The notes beneath the pieces were generated by a model. That model saw nothing but the letters and a program-made list of their open reading frames with translations. It was not told where the DNA came from and searched no databases. The position numbers were made by a program, and so were the translations under genes. Source: Nonomuraea candida (lineage in GTDB: Bacteria; Actinomycetota; Actinomycetes; Streptosporangiales; Streptosporangiaceae). From it: a DNA stretch of 64,000 nucleotides. Location of the stretch: assembly GCF_000725485.1 (NCBI RefSeq), contig NZ_JOAG01000024.1, forward strand, positions 43,856 to 107,855, given 5' to 3'. Below, piece after piece: positions 7,811 to 17,043 of the stretch; position 1 is the first letter of the stretch; each line of letters begins with the position of its first letter.

Positions 7811-8934
7811 TGGATGCGGAAAAGCTCAATGTCGCGCTGGCCGACAGGCTGGCCGCCAACGGAGAGCTGAATGACCCGGCATGGCGGGCCGCGCTGCTCG
7901 CCGTGCCCCGTCACAGGTTCGTGCCCGACGTGGCCTGGGCCCGGCCGGACGACGGCCCGGCGTACCGGATCGACCGGACCGGCGACCCCGGCGGGTGGCT
8001 CGCCGCCGCGTACGCCGATCACGCGATCATCACGCAGTTCGACGACGGGGCGACGGCGGTCGGCGCGGGGAGCGGCCGCTACACCTCCTCGTTGTCGGCC
8101 CCCGGCGTCGTCCTCGACTTCCTCGAACTGCTCGCCCCCGAGCCCGGCCACCGCGTGCTGGAGATCGGCACCGGGCCCGGCTGGACGGCCGGCCTGCTCG
8201 CGCACCGGCTCGGCGACGCCGGCGTGACCAGCGTGGAGATCGACCCGCAGGTCCTCGCCACGGCCGCGGCCAACCTGCGCGCGCTCGGCCGCCGCCCCGG
8301 CCTGGTGCTGGGCGACGGGGCGGGAGGCAGGGCCGGCGGCGCTCCGTACGACGGGGTGCACGTCACCTGCGGCGTCCACACCGTCCCGCACGCCTGGGTG
8401 CGCCAGACCCGCCCCGGCGGGGTGATCGTGCTGCCGTGGATGCCCCGCTACGCGCCCGGCCACCAGCTTCGCCTGACGGCCGGCCCCGCCGGCACGGCGT
8501 CGGGGCATTTCGCCGGCTCCGCCACTTACATGCCGCTGCGCGGCCAGCGCTCCGCACCGGCGCCCAGATTCACCGGCGATTTCCGTCGCCGCACCGCGGA
8601 AATCCCCCCGGAGACGATATTCCGGGCGGCTTACGGCGCCGATGTCGCCATCGCCGGAACACTGCCCGACGTGCACGCGAGCGTGGCCGCGGACAATGGT
8701 TTCGAGGTCTGGCTGTGGGCCGGCGATTCCCTGGCCTACGGCGCCGGATCGCACATCGCGGAAACCGGCCCGCGCAATCTGTGGAATGAGGTGGAGCGGG
8801 CATTCGGACGCTGGCTGGAATGGGGGCGTCCCGAGCGTTCCCGGTTCGGCATGACGGTCTCGCCCGTCGGACAGCACGTGTGGCTGGATTCGCCCGGCAA
8901 TCCGCTCGCGAAAGGGCACGGCCCGTCGGGCTGA
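7810..8934 (+). CDS. PIMT-like (protein-L-isoaspartate O-methyltransferase family) methyltransferase
   Basis: 374 residues. The N-terminus has the PIMT marks PRHRFVP (33-39), SSLSAPG in place of TISQP (93-99) and the SAM-binding motif VLEIGTGPGWTAGLLA (SAM loop at 118-124). It is much longer than the roughly 220 residues of a repair PIMT: about 160 C-terminal residues form an extra domain, as in actinomycete relatives linked to modified-peptide clusters. It probably methylates a carboxylate on a peptide or protein. The GTG start overlaps the stop of the 45-codon ORF, which makes that small protein a candidate substrate. Confidence 0.8.
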   Translation: MDAEKLNVALADRLAANGELNDPAWRAALLAVPRHRFVPDVAWARPDDGPAYRIDRTGDPGGWLAAAYADHAIITQFDDGATAVGAGSGRYTSSLSAPGVVLDFLELLAPEPGHRVLEIGTGPGWTAGLLAHRLGDAGVTSVEIDPQVLATAAANLRALGRRPGLVLGDGAGGRAGGAPYDGVHVTCGVHTVPHAWVRQTRPGGVIVLPWMPRYAPGHQLRLTAGPAGTASGHFAGSATYMPLRGQRSAPAPRFTGDFRRRTAEIPPETIFRAAYGADVAIAGTLPDVHASVAADNGFEVWLWAGDSLAYGAGSHIAETGPRNLWNEVERAFGRWLEWGRPERSRFGMTVSPVGQHVWLDSPGNPLAKGHGPSG

Positions 8935-9003
8935 TCGGGCGCGGCATAGGGTGGTGCCCGACCATCTGGAGTCCGGCCATCGCCGCACGGGCAGGAGGAG
9001 AGC

Positions 9004-9804
9004 GTGGTGAACGACGGAGCCGCACCGGACGCCGCCCCAGCCTGGGCCCTGCCGTCGCCGTGGCGCGAGGCGCGCGTCGCGGTGGTGGTGCCGACGTACA
9101 ACGAGGCGGGCAACCTCGGCGAGTTAGCCGCGCGCGTGCTCGCGCTCGACCTGCCCAACCTCCGCCTCGTCATCGTCGACGACGACTCGCCCGACGGCAC
9201 CGGCGCCCTCGCCGACGACCTGGCCAAGCGCGCCAACGAGGAGCGCGCGGAGCGCATGCTGGTGCTGCACCGCCAGGTCAAGGAGGGCATCGGGCGCGCC
9301 CACCTCGCCGGCATGCGGGCGGCGCTCGCCCGCGGTGACGAGTACATCGTGCAGATGGACGGCGACCTCAGCCACCGCCCCGAGTACATCCCGCACCTGC
9401 TCGGCACGATCCTGGCCACCGAGGCCGGCGTGGTCATAGGCAGCCGGTACGTCGTCGGCGGCTCCCTGTCCACCCAGTGGGGCCGCCACCGCCGGCTGCT
9501 GAGCCGGTTCGCCGGCCTCTACGTCAACACGATCCTGCACCTGTCGGTCCGCGACCCGACGGGCGGCTTCAAGATCTGGCACCGGGACGTGCTCGAAAGC
9601 ATCGACCTCGACGCCATCAGAAGCGACGGCTACAGCTTCCAGGTCGAGATGAACTACCGCTGCAAGCGCCTCGGCCGCGCGATCGTGGAGATGCCGATCC
9701 ACTTCGAGGAGCGCAACGCGGGCTCCAGCAAGATCAGCTTCGCCGTGCAGCTGGAATCCATGCTCACCCCCTTCGCCCTCCGCTTCTCCCGCCGCCACCG
9801 CTGA
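9004..9804 (+). CDS. ppm1: Polyprenol monophosphomannose synthase (GT2 family)
   Basis: 266 residues, cytosolic glycosyltransferase family 2 domain: VVVPTYNEAGNLGEL, the nucleotide/metal loop VIVDDDSPDGTGAL, QMDGDLSHRPEYIP, GSRYVVGG and DPTGGFKIW. It transfers mannose from GDP-mannose to polyprenyl phosphate, giving the donor used by membrane mannosyltransferases for lipoglycans and protein O-mannosylation. Unlike the mycobacterial fusion, there is no N-acyltransferase domain. GTG 9004 follows AGGAGGAG. A perfect 12-bp hairpin begins at the base after the stop. Confidence 0.88.
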   Translation: MVNDGAAPDAAPAWALPSPWREARVAVVVPTYNEAGNLGELAARVLALDLPNLRLVIVDDDSPDGTGALADDLAKRANEERAERMLVLHRQVKEGIGRAHLAGMRAALARGDEYIVQMDGDLSHRPEYIPHLLGTILATEAGVVIGSRYVVGGSLSTQWGRHRRLLSRFAGLYVNTILHLSVRDPTGGFKIWHRDVLESIDLDAIRSDGYSFQVEMNYRCKRLGRAIVEMPIHFEERNAGSSKISFAVQLESMLTPFALRFSRRHR

Positions 9805-9832
9805 CCCGCCCGCTACGCGGGTAGCGGGCGGG
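9805..9832. terminator. Rho-independent-type hairpin
   Basis: A perfect 12-bp stem, CCCGCCCGCTAC-GCGG-GTAGCGGGCGGG, starts right after the ppm1 stop and ends 22 bp before the convergent dipeptidase stop. It can serve both genes. No U-tract follows, as is usual in actinomycetes. Confidence 0.8.
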
Positions 9833-9853
9833 CCGGCCGGCGTGGCCGGAGGG

Positions 9854-11209
9854 CTAGACGCCGAGGGCCGAGGGGAGGCTGAGCTCGTGCAGGAACAGGG
9901 CCTCCGTGGTGGCGACGCGGCGCAGTTCCTCCAGGTCCACGCGCTCGTTGGGAGCGTGGATGGCCGCCTCCTCGTCCTCCGCGCCGAACAGCAGGATCTC
10001 GGCCGCCGGGAACTGCTTGAGCAGGGTGCTCACCAGCGGGATGGAGCCGCCCGCGCCCACGTCCCTCGGCGGGCGGCCGAAGGCGCGCTCCATGGCGCGG
10101 TTGAGGGCGGCGCGGGCCTTGCCGCCCGAGTCGGCCTGGAAGCCGGAGCCGACGGTGAAGTCGCCGAACGCCACCTGCACGTTCCACGGCGCCACCTGGC
10201 GCAGGAACTCCACCACCGCGTTCACCGTCGTCTTCGGGTCGCCGGCCGGAGGCACGCGCACGGTCACCCGGGCCCGCGCCGCCGGCTGGACGGCGTTGAT
10301 CGCGCCGGAGACCGTCGGCACGTCGAGGCCCGTGACGGTGATGGCGTACGACGACCACAGCCGGTCGGCCAGCGAGCCCGAGCCCACCAGCGAGACGCCG
10401 TCGAGCACCCCGGCGGTCTTCCTGAACTCCTCCTCCGACGGCCCCTGGCCGAGGAACGAGCCCCGGGGCAGGCCGGGTACGCGGATGTCGCCGTTGTCGT
10501 CGTGCAGCGAGGTCAGCATGCGCATGAGCGCGGCCAGGGCGTCGGGGGCGGCGCCGCCGAACGAGCCGCTGTGCACGGCCTCGCGCAGCGTGCGGACCTC
10601 GATGGTGAAGGCGGCCATGCCGCGCAGCGAGGTGGTGACGGCCGGGTCGGCCACGCGCGGGTTGCCCGTGTCGGCCACCACGATGGCGTCGGCCCGCAGC
10701 AGGTCGGGGTGGCGCTCGACGAACGCCTCCAGCCGGTCGCCCGCGTATTCCTCCTGGCCTTCGATGATGACCTTGATGCCCACCGGGAAGCGGCCCTGGA
10801 AGGCGCGCAGGGCGGTGATGTGGGAGATGACGCCGGACTTGTCGTCGGCGGTGCCGCGCCCGTACAGGCGGCCGTCGATGAGGGTCGGCTCGAACGGCGG
10901 GGTGCGCCACGCGGCCGGGTCGCCGGCGGGCTGCACGTCGTAGTGCGCGTACAGCAGGACCGTGGGCATGCCGGGCGGCGCGGGGGCCTCGCCGTAGACG
11001 GCGGGGAAGCTGCCCTCGACGGGGACCTGCTGCACACGCGGCAGGCCGGTGGAGCGCAGCAGCTCCTCCGTCATGGCGGCGGCGGCGAAGACGGGCTCTT
11101 CCGGGTGCCCGGGGAAGGCCACGGAGGGGATGGCGGCGAGCCGCCTGAGCTCCTCGATGGCCTGTGGCATCGCGGCGGAGACGGCGCTCTCGATCTGATC
11201 TGGAGTCAC
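9854..11209 (-). CDS. M20-family dipeptidase/metallopeptidase
   Basis: 451 residues. The di-zinc peptidase motifs are present in order: LLYAHYDVQPAGD, YGRGTADDKSG (bridging Asp), IIEGQEEYAG (catalytic Glu and Zn-binding Glu), VVADTGN and a C-terminal IHAPNERVDLEEL. An inserted dimerisation lid domain lies between. It is a cytosolic M20 peptidase of the CNDP-like dipeptidase group, cutting dipeptides or acylated amino acids. It is divergent from the aminotransferase-alanine dehydrogenase pair, so it may feed amino acids to them (inference). Confidence 0.88.
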   Translation of the reverse strand: MTPDQIESAVSAAMPQAIEELRRLAAIPSVAFPGHPEEPVFAAAAMTEELLRSTGLPRVQQVPVEGSFPAVYGEAPAPPGMPTVLLYAHYDVQPAGDPAAWRTPPFEPTLIDGRLYGRGTADDKSGVISHITALRAFQGRFPVGIKVIIEGQEEYAGDRLEAFVERHPDLLRADAIVVADTGNPRVADPAVTTSLRGMAAFTIEVRTLREAVHSGSFGGAAPDALAALMRMLTSLHDDNGDIRVPGLPRGSFLGQGPSEEEFRKTAGVLDGVSLVGSGSLADRLWSSYAITVTGLDVPTVSGAINAVQPAARARVTVRVPPAGDPKTTVNAVVEFLRQVAPWNVQVAFGDFTVGSGFQADSGGKARAALNRAMERAFGRPPRDVGAGGSIPLVSTLLKQFPAAEILLFGAEDEEAAIHAPNERVDLEELRRVATTEALFLHELSLPSALGV

Positions 11210-11434
11210 GGACGGTCCCCCGGGGGTTGTTCTGCAACGGTTCTGGGCTGTTGACGCTAGTTCACAGCGGTTCGTCTCATTGGATCACAACCGGCCCTGC
11301 GCTGCGGAAACGAGCCTGGGAAGGTCTTGACCCGTGGGCTAATCTAACCTGCGGATTTCGTTGTCGTTACATAGCGGTTCTGCGGAAACCGATTTTCTTG
11401 CAGAGTGCTGCGACCGATTCGCTTGGCAGATCCC

Positions 11435-11446
11435 CAGGTTAACCTG
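11435..11446. promoter_or_regulatory. 12-bp palindrome, candidate operator
   Basis: CAGGTTAACCTG is a perfect palindrome about 38 bp upstream of the aminotransferase start. A related half-site, TCTAACCTGC, lies near 11345 in the same divergent region. The regulator is unknown. Confidence 0.35.
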
Positions 11447-11483
11447 CAGACTGTGAGGAGTTGAGACACGAGGGACGATAACC

Positions 11484-12866
11484 ATGACGCAGCCGGAACA
11501 CGACGTCCTGAAGGCCGCGCAGGACAACCTGTGGTTGCACTTCACCAGGCACAGTGCCTACCAGCAGTCCGAGATCCCGACCATCGTGCGCGGTGAGGGA
11601 TCGTACGTCTACGACATCCACGGCAAGCGCTACCTCGACGGCCTGGCCGGGCTGTTCGTGGTCCAGGTGGGCCACGGGCGCCAGGAGCTGGCCGAGGCCG
11701 CCGCCAAGCAGGCCCAGGAGCTGGCGTTCTTCCCCCTGTGGTCCTACGCCCACCCCAAGGCGGCCGAGCTGGCCCAGCGGCTGGCCGCCATGACGCCCGG
11801 CGAGCTGAACCGCGTCTTCTTCACCACCGGCGGCGGCGAGGCGGTCGAGACCGCCTGGAAGCTGGCCAAGCAGTACTACAAGCTCGTCGGCAAGCCGCTC
11901 AAGCACAAGGTCATCAGCCGCCAGATCGCCTACCACGGCACCCCGCAGGGCGCGCTGTCGATCACCGGCATCCCGGCGTTCAAGCAGATGTTCGAGCCGC
12001 TGGTGCCGGGGTCGGTCCGGGTGCCGAACACCAACCACTACCGCGCCGACGAGATCACCGGCGTCAAGGGCATGACCCCCGAGGAGTACGGGTTCTGGGC
12101 CGCCGAGCGGGTGGCCCGCGCGATCGAGATGGAGGGCCCCGACACGGTGGCCGCCGTCTTCGCCGAGCCCGTCCAGAACGCCGGCGGGTGCTTCCCGCCG
12201 CCTCCCGGCTACTTCCAGCGGCTGCGCGAGATCTGCGACGAGTACGACGTCCTGCTCGTCTCCGACGAGGTCATCTGCGCCTTCGGCCGGCTGGGCACCA
12301 TGTTCGGCGGCCAGAAGTTCGACTACGTGCCCGACATCATCACCTGTGCCAAGGGCATGACCAGCGGTTACGCCCCGATCGGGGCAATGATCGCGCACGA
12401 GCGGCTGTTCGAGCCGTTCAAGGACGGCGACACCATGTTCGCCCACGGCTACACCTTCGGCGGGCACCCCGTCTCGGCGGCCGTGGCGCTGGCCAACCTG
12501 GACATCTTCGAGCGCGAGGACCTCCTCGGCCACGTGAGCGCCAACGAGCCGCGCTTCCGCCAGACCCTCGACGACCTGCGCGACCTGCCGATCGTCGGCG
12601 ACGTGCGCGGCTCCGGCTACTTCTGGGGCATCGAGCTGGTCAAGGACAAGAGCACCAAGGAGACGTTCAGCGCCGACGAGTCGGAGCGGCTGCTGCGCGG
12701 GTTCCTGTCGAAGGCGCTGTACGACGCGGGGCTCTACTGCCGCGCCGACGACCGCGGCGACCCCGTCATCCAGCTCGCCCCGCCGCTGATCGCGGGACAG
12801 AAGGAGTTCGACGAGATCGGGCAGATCCTGCGCGGCGTGCTCGGCGAGGCATGGGCCAAGCTCTAG
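11484..12866 (+). CDS. Class III PLP-dependent aminotransferase
   Basis: 460 residues. Conserved class III features: FTTGGGEAVETAWKLA (phosphate cup), AEPVQNAGGCFPPPPGY, DEV at 261-263 (pyridine-nitrogen Asp) and the Schiff-base lysine K290 in CAKGMTSGYAPIGAM. Such enzymes transfer amino groups from omega-amino acids, amines or GABA-like donors to pyruvate or 2-oxoglutarate. Alanine dehydrogenase directly downstream suggests pyruvate as acceptor, with the alanine formed being recycled (inference). The exact donor cannot be read from sequence. Confidence 0.88.
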   Translation: MTQPEHDVLKAAQDNLWLHFTRHSAYQQSEIPTIVRGEGSYVYDIHGKRYLDGLAGLFVVQVGHGRQELAEAAAKQAQELAFFPLWSYAHPKAAELAQRLAAMTPGELNRVFFTTGGGEAVETAWKLAKQYYKLVGKPLKHKVISRQIAYHGTPQGALSITGIPAFKQMFEPLVPGSVRVPNTNHYRADEITGVKGMTPEEYGFWAAERVARAIEMEGPDTVAAVFAEPVQNAGGCFPPPPGYFQRLREICDEYDVLLVSDEVICAFGRLGTMFGGQKFDYVPDIITCAKGMTSGYAPIGAMIAHERLFEPFKDGDTMFAHGYTFGGHPVSAAVALANLDIFEREDLLGHVSANEPRFRQTLDDLRDLPIVGDVRGSGYFWGIELVKDKSTKETFSADESERLLRGFLSKALYDAGLYCRADDRGDPVIQLAPPLIAGQKEFDEIGQILRGVLGEAWAKL

Positions 12867-12878
12867 CCGCCGTTCGGG

Positions 12879-12895
12879 CCGCCACCCTGTGGCGG
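12879..12895 (+). terminator. Weak hairpin between aminotransferase and alanine dehydrogenase
   Basis: CCGCCAC-CCT-GTGGCGG, a 7-bp stem 12 bp after the aminotransferase stop. It may attenuate rather than end transcription, since ald lies 77 bp further on with its own ribosome site. Confidence 0.4.
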
Positions 12896-12972
12896 GCCGC
12901 TCACTCCGGCCCGCCATGCACACCCCTCAACCCGGTACGACGGAGTGCCGGCTCCCGAAAGGACTCACCGCC

Positions 12973-14082
12973 ATGAAGATCGGCGTTCCAGCCGAGGTCA
13001 AAAACCACGAATACCGCGTCGCCGCAACCCCGGCAGGCGTGCACGAGCTGGTGCGCAACGGGCACGACGTCACCGTACAGCGGGGCGCGGGCCTGGGCTC
13101 GCAGATCACCGACGAGGAGTACCTCGCGGCGGGTGCGAAGATCATCGACAGCGCGGACGCCGTGTGGGCCGAGGCGGACATGGTGCTCAAGGTCAAGGAG
13201 CCCATCGCCGAGGAGTACCACCGGCTGCGCGAGGGCCTGGTGCTGTTCACGTACCTGCACCTGGCCGCCTCCCGCCCCTGCACCGACGCGCTGCTCCGCG
13301 CGAAGACGACGGGCATCGCGTACGAGACCGTCCAGGTGGGCAACGCGCTGCCGCTGCTCGCCCCGATGTCGGAGGTCGCCGGGCGGCTGGCGCCGCAGGT
13401 GGGCGCGTACAACCTGATGCGGTTCAACGGCGGGCGGGGCGTGCTGCCGGGCGGCGTGCCCGGCGTGGCGCCGGCGAAGGTCGCCGTGATCGGCGGCGGC
13501 GTCTCCGGCCTGAACGCCGCGCAGATCGCCGTCGGCATGGGCGCCGAGGTCACCGTCCTCGACACCAACATCGACCGGCTGCGCTTCATCGACGCGATCT
13601 ACCAGGGCAGGCTCAAGACGCTGGTGTCCACCTCGTACGCCATCGAGCAGGAGGTCCTGAACGCCGACCTGGTCATCGGCGCGGTGCTGATCCCCGGCGC
13701 CAAGGCCCCGACGCTGGTCTCCAACGACCTGGTCGCGCGCATGAAGCCGGGCTCCGTGCTGGTCGACATCGCCATCGACCAGGGCGGCTGCTTCGAGGAC
13801 TCGCGCCCGACCACGCACGCCGACCCGACGTACAAGGTGCACGAGTCGGTCTTCTACTGCGTGGCCAACATGCCGGGCTCGGTGCCCAACACCTCCACGT
13901 ACGCCCTGACCAACGCCACCCTCCCGTACGCGGTCAAGCTGGCCAACCTGGGCTGGCGCGAGGCCGTCAAGTCCGACGCCGGGCTCGCGGGCGGGCTCAA
14001 CACGCACGGCGGGCGGCTGACGAACGAGCCGGTCGCGCAGGCGCTCGGCCTGCCGTACACGCCGGTCTCCGAGGTGGCCTGA
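12973..14082 (+). CDS. ald: Alanine dehydrogenase
   Basis: 369 residues, full family length. The pyruvate-binding and catalytic residues R15, K75 and H96 fall at exactly the canonical positions ([19 protein letters not shown]), and the NAD-binding loop [15 protein letters not shown] begins near residue 174. It catalyses L-alanine + NAD + H2O to pyruvate + NH4+ + NADH, reversibly, in the cytosol. ATG 12973 is preceded by GAAAGGA. Together with the upstream aminotransferase it can close a pyruvate-alanine cycle that releases ammonia. A stable hairpin follows the stop. Confidence 0.95.
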   Translation: MKIGVPAEVKNHEYRVAATPAGVHELVRNGHDVTVQRGAGLGSQITDEEYLAAGAKIIDSADAVWAEADMVLKVKEPIAEEYHRLREGLVLFTYLHLAASRPCTDALLRAKTTGIAYETVQVGNALPLLAPMSEVAGRLAPQVGAYNLMRFNGGRGVLPGGVPGVAPAKVAVIGGGVSGLNAAQIAVGMGAEVTVLDTNIDRLRFIDAIYQGRLKTLVSTSYAIEQEVLNADLVIGAVLIPGAKAPTLVSNDLVARMKPGSVLVDIAIDQGGCFEDSRPTTHADPTYKVHESVFYCVANMPGSVPNTSTYALTNATLPYAVKLANLGWREAVKSDAGLAGGLNTHGGRLTNEPVAQALGLPYTPVSEVA

Positions 14083-14088
14083 GACAGG

Positions 14089-14122
14089 GGAGGGCGCGGC
14101 TGCCGCGCCGGCCGTGCCCTCC
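14089..14122 (+). terminator. Terminator hairpin after ald
   Basis: GGAGGGC-G-CGGC pairs with GCCG-T-GCCCTCC around a 10-nt loop. It starts seven bases after the alanine dehydrogenase stop. Confidence 0.65.
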
Positions 14123-14161
14123 GTTGGCACAATGGGCCGGGAGTCCACCCGAGGAGGAGCG

Positions 14162-14530
14162 ATGACGCTCGGCATCAGCCAGGTCACCATCTACGTCGAG
14201 GACCAGCAGCGGGCGCTCGACTTCTGGACCGGCAAGGTCGGTTTCGTGGTCGCCCGCGACATGCCGTACGGCGAGCACCGCTGGATCGAGCTCCAACCGC
14301 CGGGCGGCGGCACCCGCCTGGTCGTCCACCAGGCCGCTCCCGGCCGGCCCGCACCGGCCGAGGACCTGCCGGGCTACGTGATGTTCCACGCCGACGACAT
14401 CGTCAAGACGCACGAGGAGCTGGTGGCGCGCGGCGTGGAGTTCACCCAGCCGCCCTCGCGGCAGCCGTGGGGCTGGTCGGCGGTCTTCAAGGACGACGAG
14501 GGCCACCTGTTCCACCTGGGCCAGCGCTGA
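14162..14530 (+). CDS. VOC-superfamily (glyoxalase/dioxygenase-fold) protein
   Basis: 122 residues with the two beta-alpha-beta-beta-beta units of the vicinal-oxygen-chelate fold: [25 protein letters not shown] start (here VTIYVEDQQ), [33 protein letters not shown] and [23 protein letters not shown] 14162 follows GAGGAGGAG. VOC proteins include lyases, antibiotic-binding proteins and dioxygenases; the set of candidate metal ligands (E near 45, H/E near the end) does not identify the reaction. Confidence 0.8.
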   Translation: MTLGISQVTIYVEDQQRALDFWTGKVGFVVARDMPYGEHRWIELQPPGGGTRLVVHQAAPGRPAPAEDLPGYVMFHADDIVKTHEELVARGVEFTQPPSRQPWGWSAVFKDDEGHLFHLGQR

Positions 14531-14591
14531 GCGCCCGCCCGCGCCCGGAACCCCGCCGAGGTCACGTCCGGGCGGCCGGGACAGGCGTCCG

Positions 14592-15974
14592 CTACCGTAC
14601 GCCGAGCCGCCGCCGCAGGTCGCGGGCCGTGGTCAGCACGTGCTGCAGCTCGCCGGGGCTCGGCCACGGCGCGCTGCCGGGCCGCACGAGCGTGCCCCGC
14701 ACCGACGCCAGGTGCTCGACCGCGCTCGGGTGCACCCCGCTCCGCTCCGCCAGCCACGCCAGCACGTCGGAGTGGTCGTGCAGCGGCCTGGTCACCAGGT
14801 CCCAGGTGCCCAGCACCTCGGCCAGGTCCGCCACGGCCGGCGGCACGCCGCCCCCGCGCCCGATGGCGGCGGCGGCCAGCTCCGCCCTGGCGGTCAGCTC
14901 CGGCTCGGCGGGACGGCCCCGGGAGGGCGGCGGCGGGTCCGACAACCACGCCTGCGCCTCGCCGTGCTCCCCGGCCACCGCCAGCAGCCCGCCCAGCTCC
15001 ACGGCGGCCTCGTGGTGCCCGGCCCGCGCGGCCTGCCGGAACCAGTGGCGCCCGCCCGCCAGGTCGCCGAACTCGGCGATGAGCAGCAGGCCGTAGTCGA
15101 AGGCGGACTCGGCGTCTCCCGCGGCCGCCGCCCGGCCGAACCAGTGGCTGGCCGCGGCCGTGTCGCCCAGCTCCACGCAGACGAACCCGGCCATCCGCTG
15201 GTCGTAGGCGCGCCCGGCCCCGGCCGCCTGCTCGAACCAGGCCCGCGCGGTGCGCAGGTCGCCCCTGGACAGCGCCACGCCGCCGAGCCGCGAGGCCGCG
15301 CCGGGATGCTCGCTCCTGGCGGCCAGCCGGTAGTACGCCTCCGCCCCCTCCGGGTCGCGGCTGGCGTGCAGGAACAGGCCCAGGCAGTACGCCGAGTCGG
15401 CGTGCCCGCCCCGGGCCGCGCACTCCCACCAGTGCAGGGTCTCGGCCTCGTCGCCGGAGCAGTAGGCCAGGAACCCCAGGTCGTAGGCGGAGGCCGCGTC
15501 GCCGCGCTCGGCCGCCCTGCGGTGCCACTCGCGCGCCGTGCCCAGCTCGCCGGCCTCCTCGCACATCAGCGCCAGCCTGCGGGCGGCCGTCCGGGACCCG
15601 GCGCCGGCCGCGCTCTCGAACCAGACCCTGGCCGCCGGGGCGTCGCCGCGCTGCTCCAGCAGGAGCAGGGCCAGGTTGGTGGCGGCCTCGGCGTCGCCGG
15701 TGCTGGCGGCGGCTTCGTACCAGGTGACCGCGTCCTCCAGGCTGCCGTGCTTCTCGTGCCAGATGCCCAGGTTGTACGCGCTGTCGACGTTGCCGCCCGC
15801 GGCGGCCCGCTCCCACCAGAGCCGGGCCGCGGCGCGGTCGCCGGACTGGGCGTAGAGCTTGCCGAGCCGGTGCGCCGCCAGCGCGTCACCCGCCCGCGCG
15901 GCGGCCAGCAGCTCGGGCTCGTCTCCCACCCGCGGCGCCGGTACGGCCGCCGCCACCTCCTCTTCCCAGGGCAT
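14592..15974 (-). CDS. Sel1/TPR-repeat protein
   Basis: 460 residues from ATG 15974 (an in-frame start 17 codons upstream has no ribosome site). From about residue 35 to 340 it is a run of roughly 36-residue Sel1-like helical repeats with the signature AARLWWERAAAGGNVDSAYNLG, varying to HWWECAARGGHADSAYCLG and HWFRQAARAGHHEAAVELG. The C-terminus (about 100 residues) is helical and unrecognised. There is no signal or membrane segment, so it is probably a cytosolic protein-protein scaffold. Partners unknown. Confidence 0.82.
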   Translation of the reverse strand: MPWEEEVAAAVPAPRVGDEPELLAAARAGDALAAHRLGKLYAQSGDRAAARLWWERAAAGGNVDSAYNLGIWHEKHGSLEDAVTWYEAAASTGDAEAATNLALLLLEQRGDAPAARVWFESAAGAGSRTAARRLALMCEEAGELGTAREWHRRAAERGDAASAYDLGFLAYCSGDEAETLHWWECAARGGHADSAYCLGLFLHASRDPEGAEAYYRLAARSEHPGAASRLGGVALSRGDLRTARAWFEQAAGAGRAYDQRMAGFVCVELGDTAAASHWFGRAAAAGDAESAFDYGLLLIAEFGDLAGGRHWFRQAARAGHHEAAVELGGLLAVAGEHGEAQAWLSDPPPPSRGRPAEPELTARAELAAAAIGRGGGVPPAVADLAEVLGTWDLVTRPLHDHSDVLAWLAERSGVHPSAVEHLASVRGTLVRPGSAPWPSPGELQHVLTTARDLRRRLGVR

Positions 15975-16029
15975 GGCGACAGACTGGCATGTGATCGGCC
16001 GATCGCGAACCGTAATCACGGACAAGGTT

Positions 16030-16923
16030 CTACGAGAAGTTGATGAAGCCCGCGTACATTCCCATGCCGCAGGCGTAACGCAGCAGGCCGGGCGGCTGCG
16101 GCGGCAACCGTACGGTGGCCGGCAGCGCCACGTCGCGCCCGGCGATCGCCACGGTGCCGGTGCAGCCCTGGTCTGCCCGCTTGAAGACCACCTCGACGGG
16201 CACGCCCGCCCGCGCCGTCACCATGGCCGGCCGGTAGCCCTCGCGGGTGGCCCACACGGTCACCGACAGCGCTCCCGGGCCGGCCGCGGCGGGGGCGGGG
16301 GCGGAGATCCAGCCGCCCAGGTTGACCCCGGCCGCGGCGGTCCACAGGCCGGCGCCGACGGCCACGACCCCGGCCAGGCGGGCCAGCCGGGTGCGGGAGA
16401 CGCGCCGCAGCACGTACCCGAGCAGGGCGAACGCCGGGGCGGTGCCGGCCACGAACCCCGCCATGGCCGCCGCGCCCGCCAGCGGCGAGCCGCTGGAGAC
16501 GGCGATCAGCTGGACGCCGAGCGTCACCCCGCAGGGCACCAGGACGGTGGCCGCGCCCAGCAGGGGCGCGCGGTAGCGGGAGGGGGCCCGCGGCGGCGGC
16601 GCGGCGCAGCCCTGGTGGCGCATGAGCCGGATCGCGAAGCCGACGACCGTGACGCCGGCCACGACGAGCAGCACCGCCCGAGCCTGGGGCGGCAGGCTGA
16701 CCACCGAGCCGAGCAGCCCGAGCAGCGCCCCCATCGCGGTGTACGAGGCCAGCCGCCCCGCCAGGAACCAGCCCAGCACCGCCGGATCGCGCCCGGGGCG
16801 GCCGTCGGCCAGGCCCATCAGCAGCCCGCCCTGCGCCGCCGTGCACGTGGCGGTGCCGGCGACCAGGCCGGCGGCCAGACCGCCGGCCAGCAGGGTGAGG
16901 GCGTCGGTGCTCAGGGGGTGCAC
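16030..16923 (-). CDS. TauE/SafE (UreH-like) membrane protein fused to a C-terminal cupredoxin-like domain
   Basis: About 297 residues from GTG 16923 (a GTG at 17031 adds 36 unlikely residues). Residues 1-200 form six hydrophobic helices, with a conserved Cys/Gln patch in helix 1 (GTATCTAAQGGLLMGL) and helix 4 (ATVLVPCGVTLGVQLIAV), as in UreH-like/CcdA-related metal transporters. Residues 200-297 resemble a cupredoxin: SVTVWATREGYRPAMVTARAG, then the probable copper site YACGMGMYAGFINF. A role in copper handling at the membrane is inferred. The downstream neighbour by transcription is the Sel1-repeat gene. Confidence 0.75.
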   Translation of the reverse strand: MHPLSTDALTLLAGGLAAGLVAGTATCTAAQGGLLMGLADGRPGRDPAVLGWFLAGRLASYTAMGALLGLLGSVVSLPPQARAVLLVVAGVTVVGFAIRLMRHQGCAAPPPRAPSRYRAPLLGAATVLVPCGVTLGVQLIAVSSGSPLAGAAAMAGFVAGTAPAFALLGYVLRRVSRTRLARLAGVVAVGAGLWTAAAGVNLGGWISAPAPAAAGPGALSVTVWATREGYRPAMVTARAGVPVEVVFKRADQGCTGTVAIAGRDVALPATVRLPPQPPGLLRYACGMGMYAGFINFS

Positions 16924-17043
16924 TGGCCGCAGAACCTGGCGATGGACCGCATTCTCGCCCCCACTCTCTTTCGGGCCGGTACTCGAAAAGTAACGCGGCC
17001 CTACGGCTGCGGCCAGTGACACTTGTCGCACTCACGGTGACGT

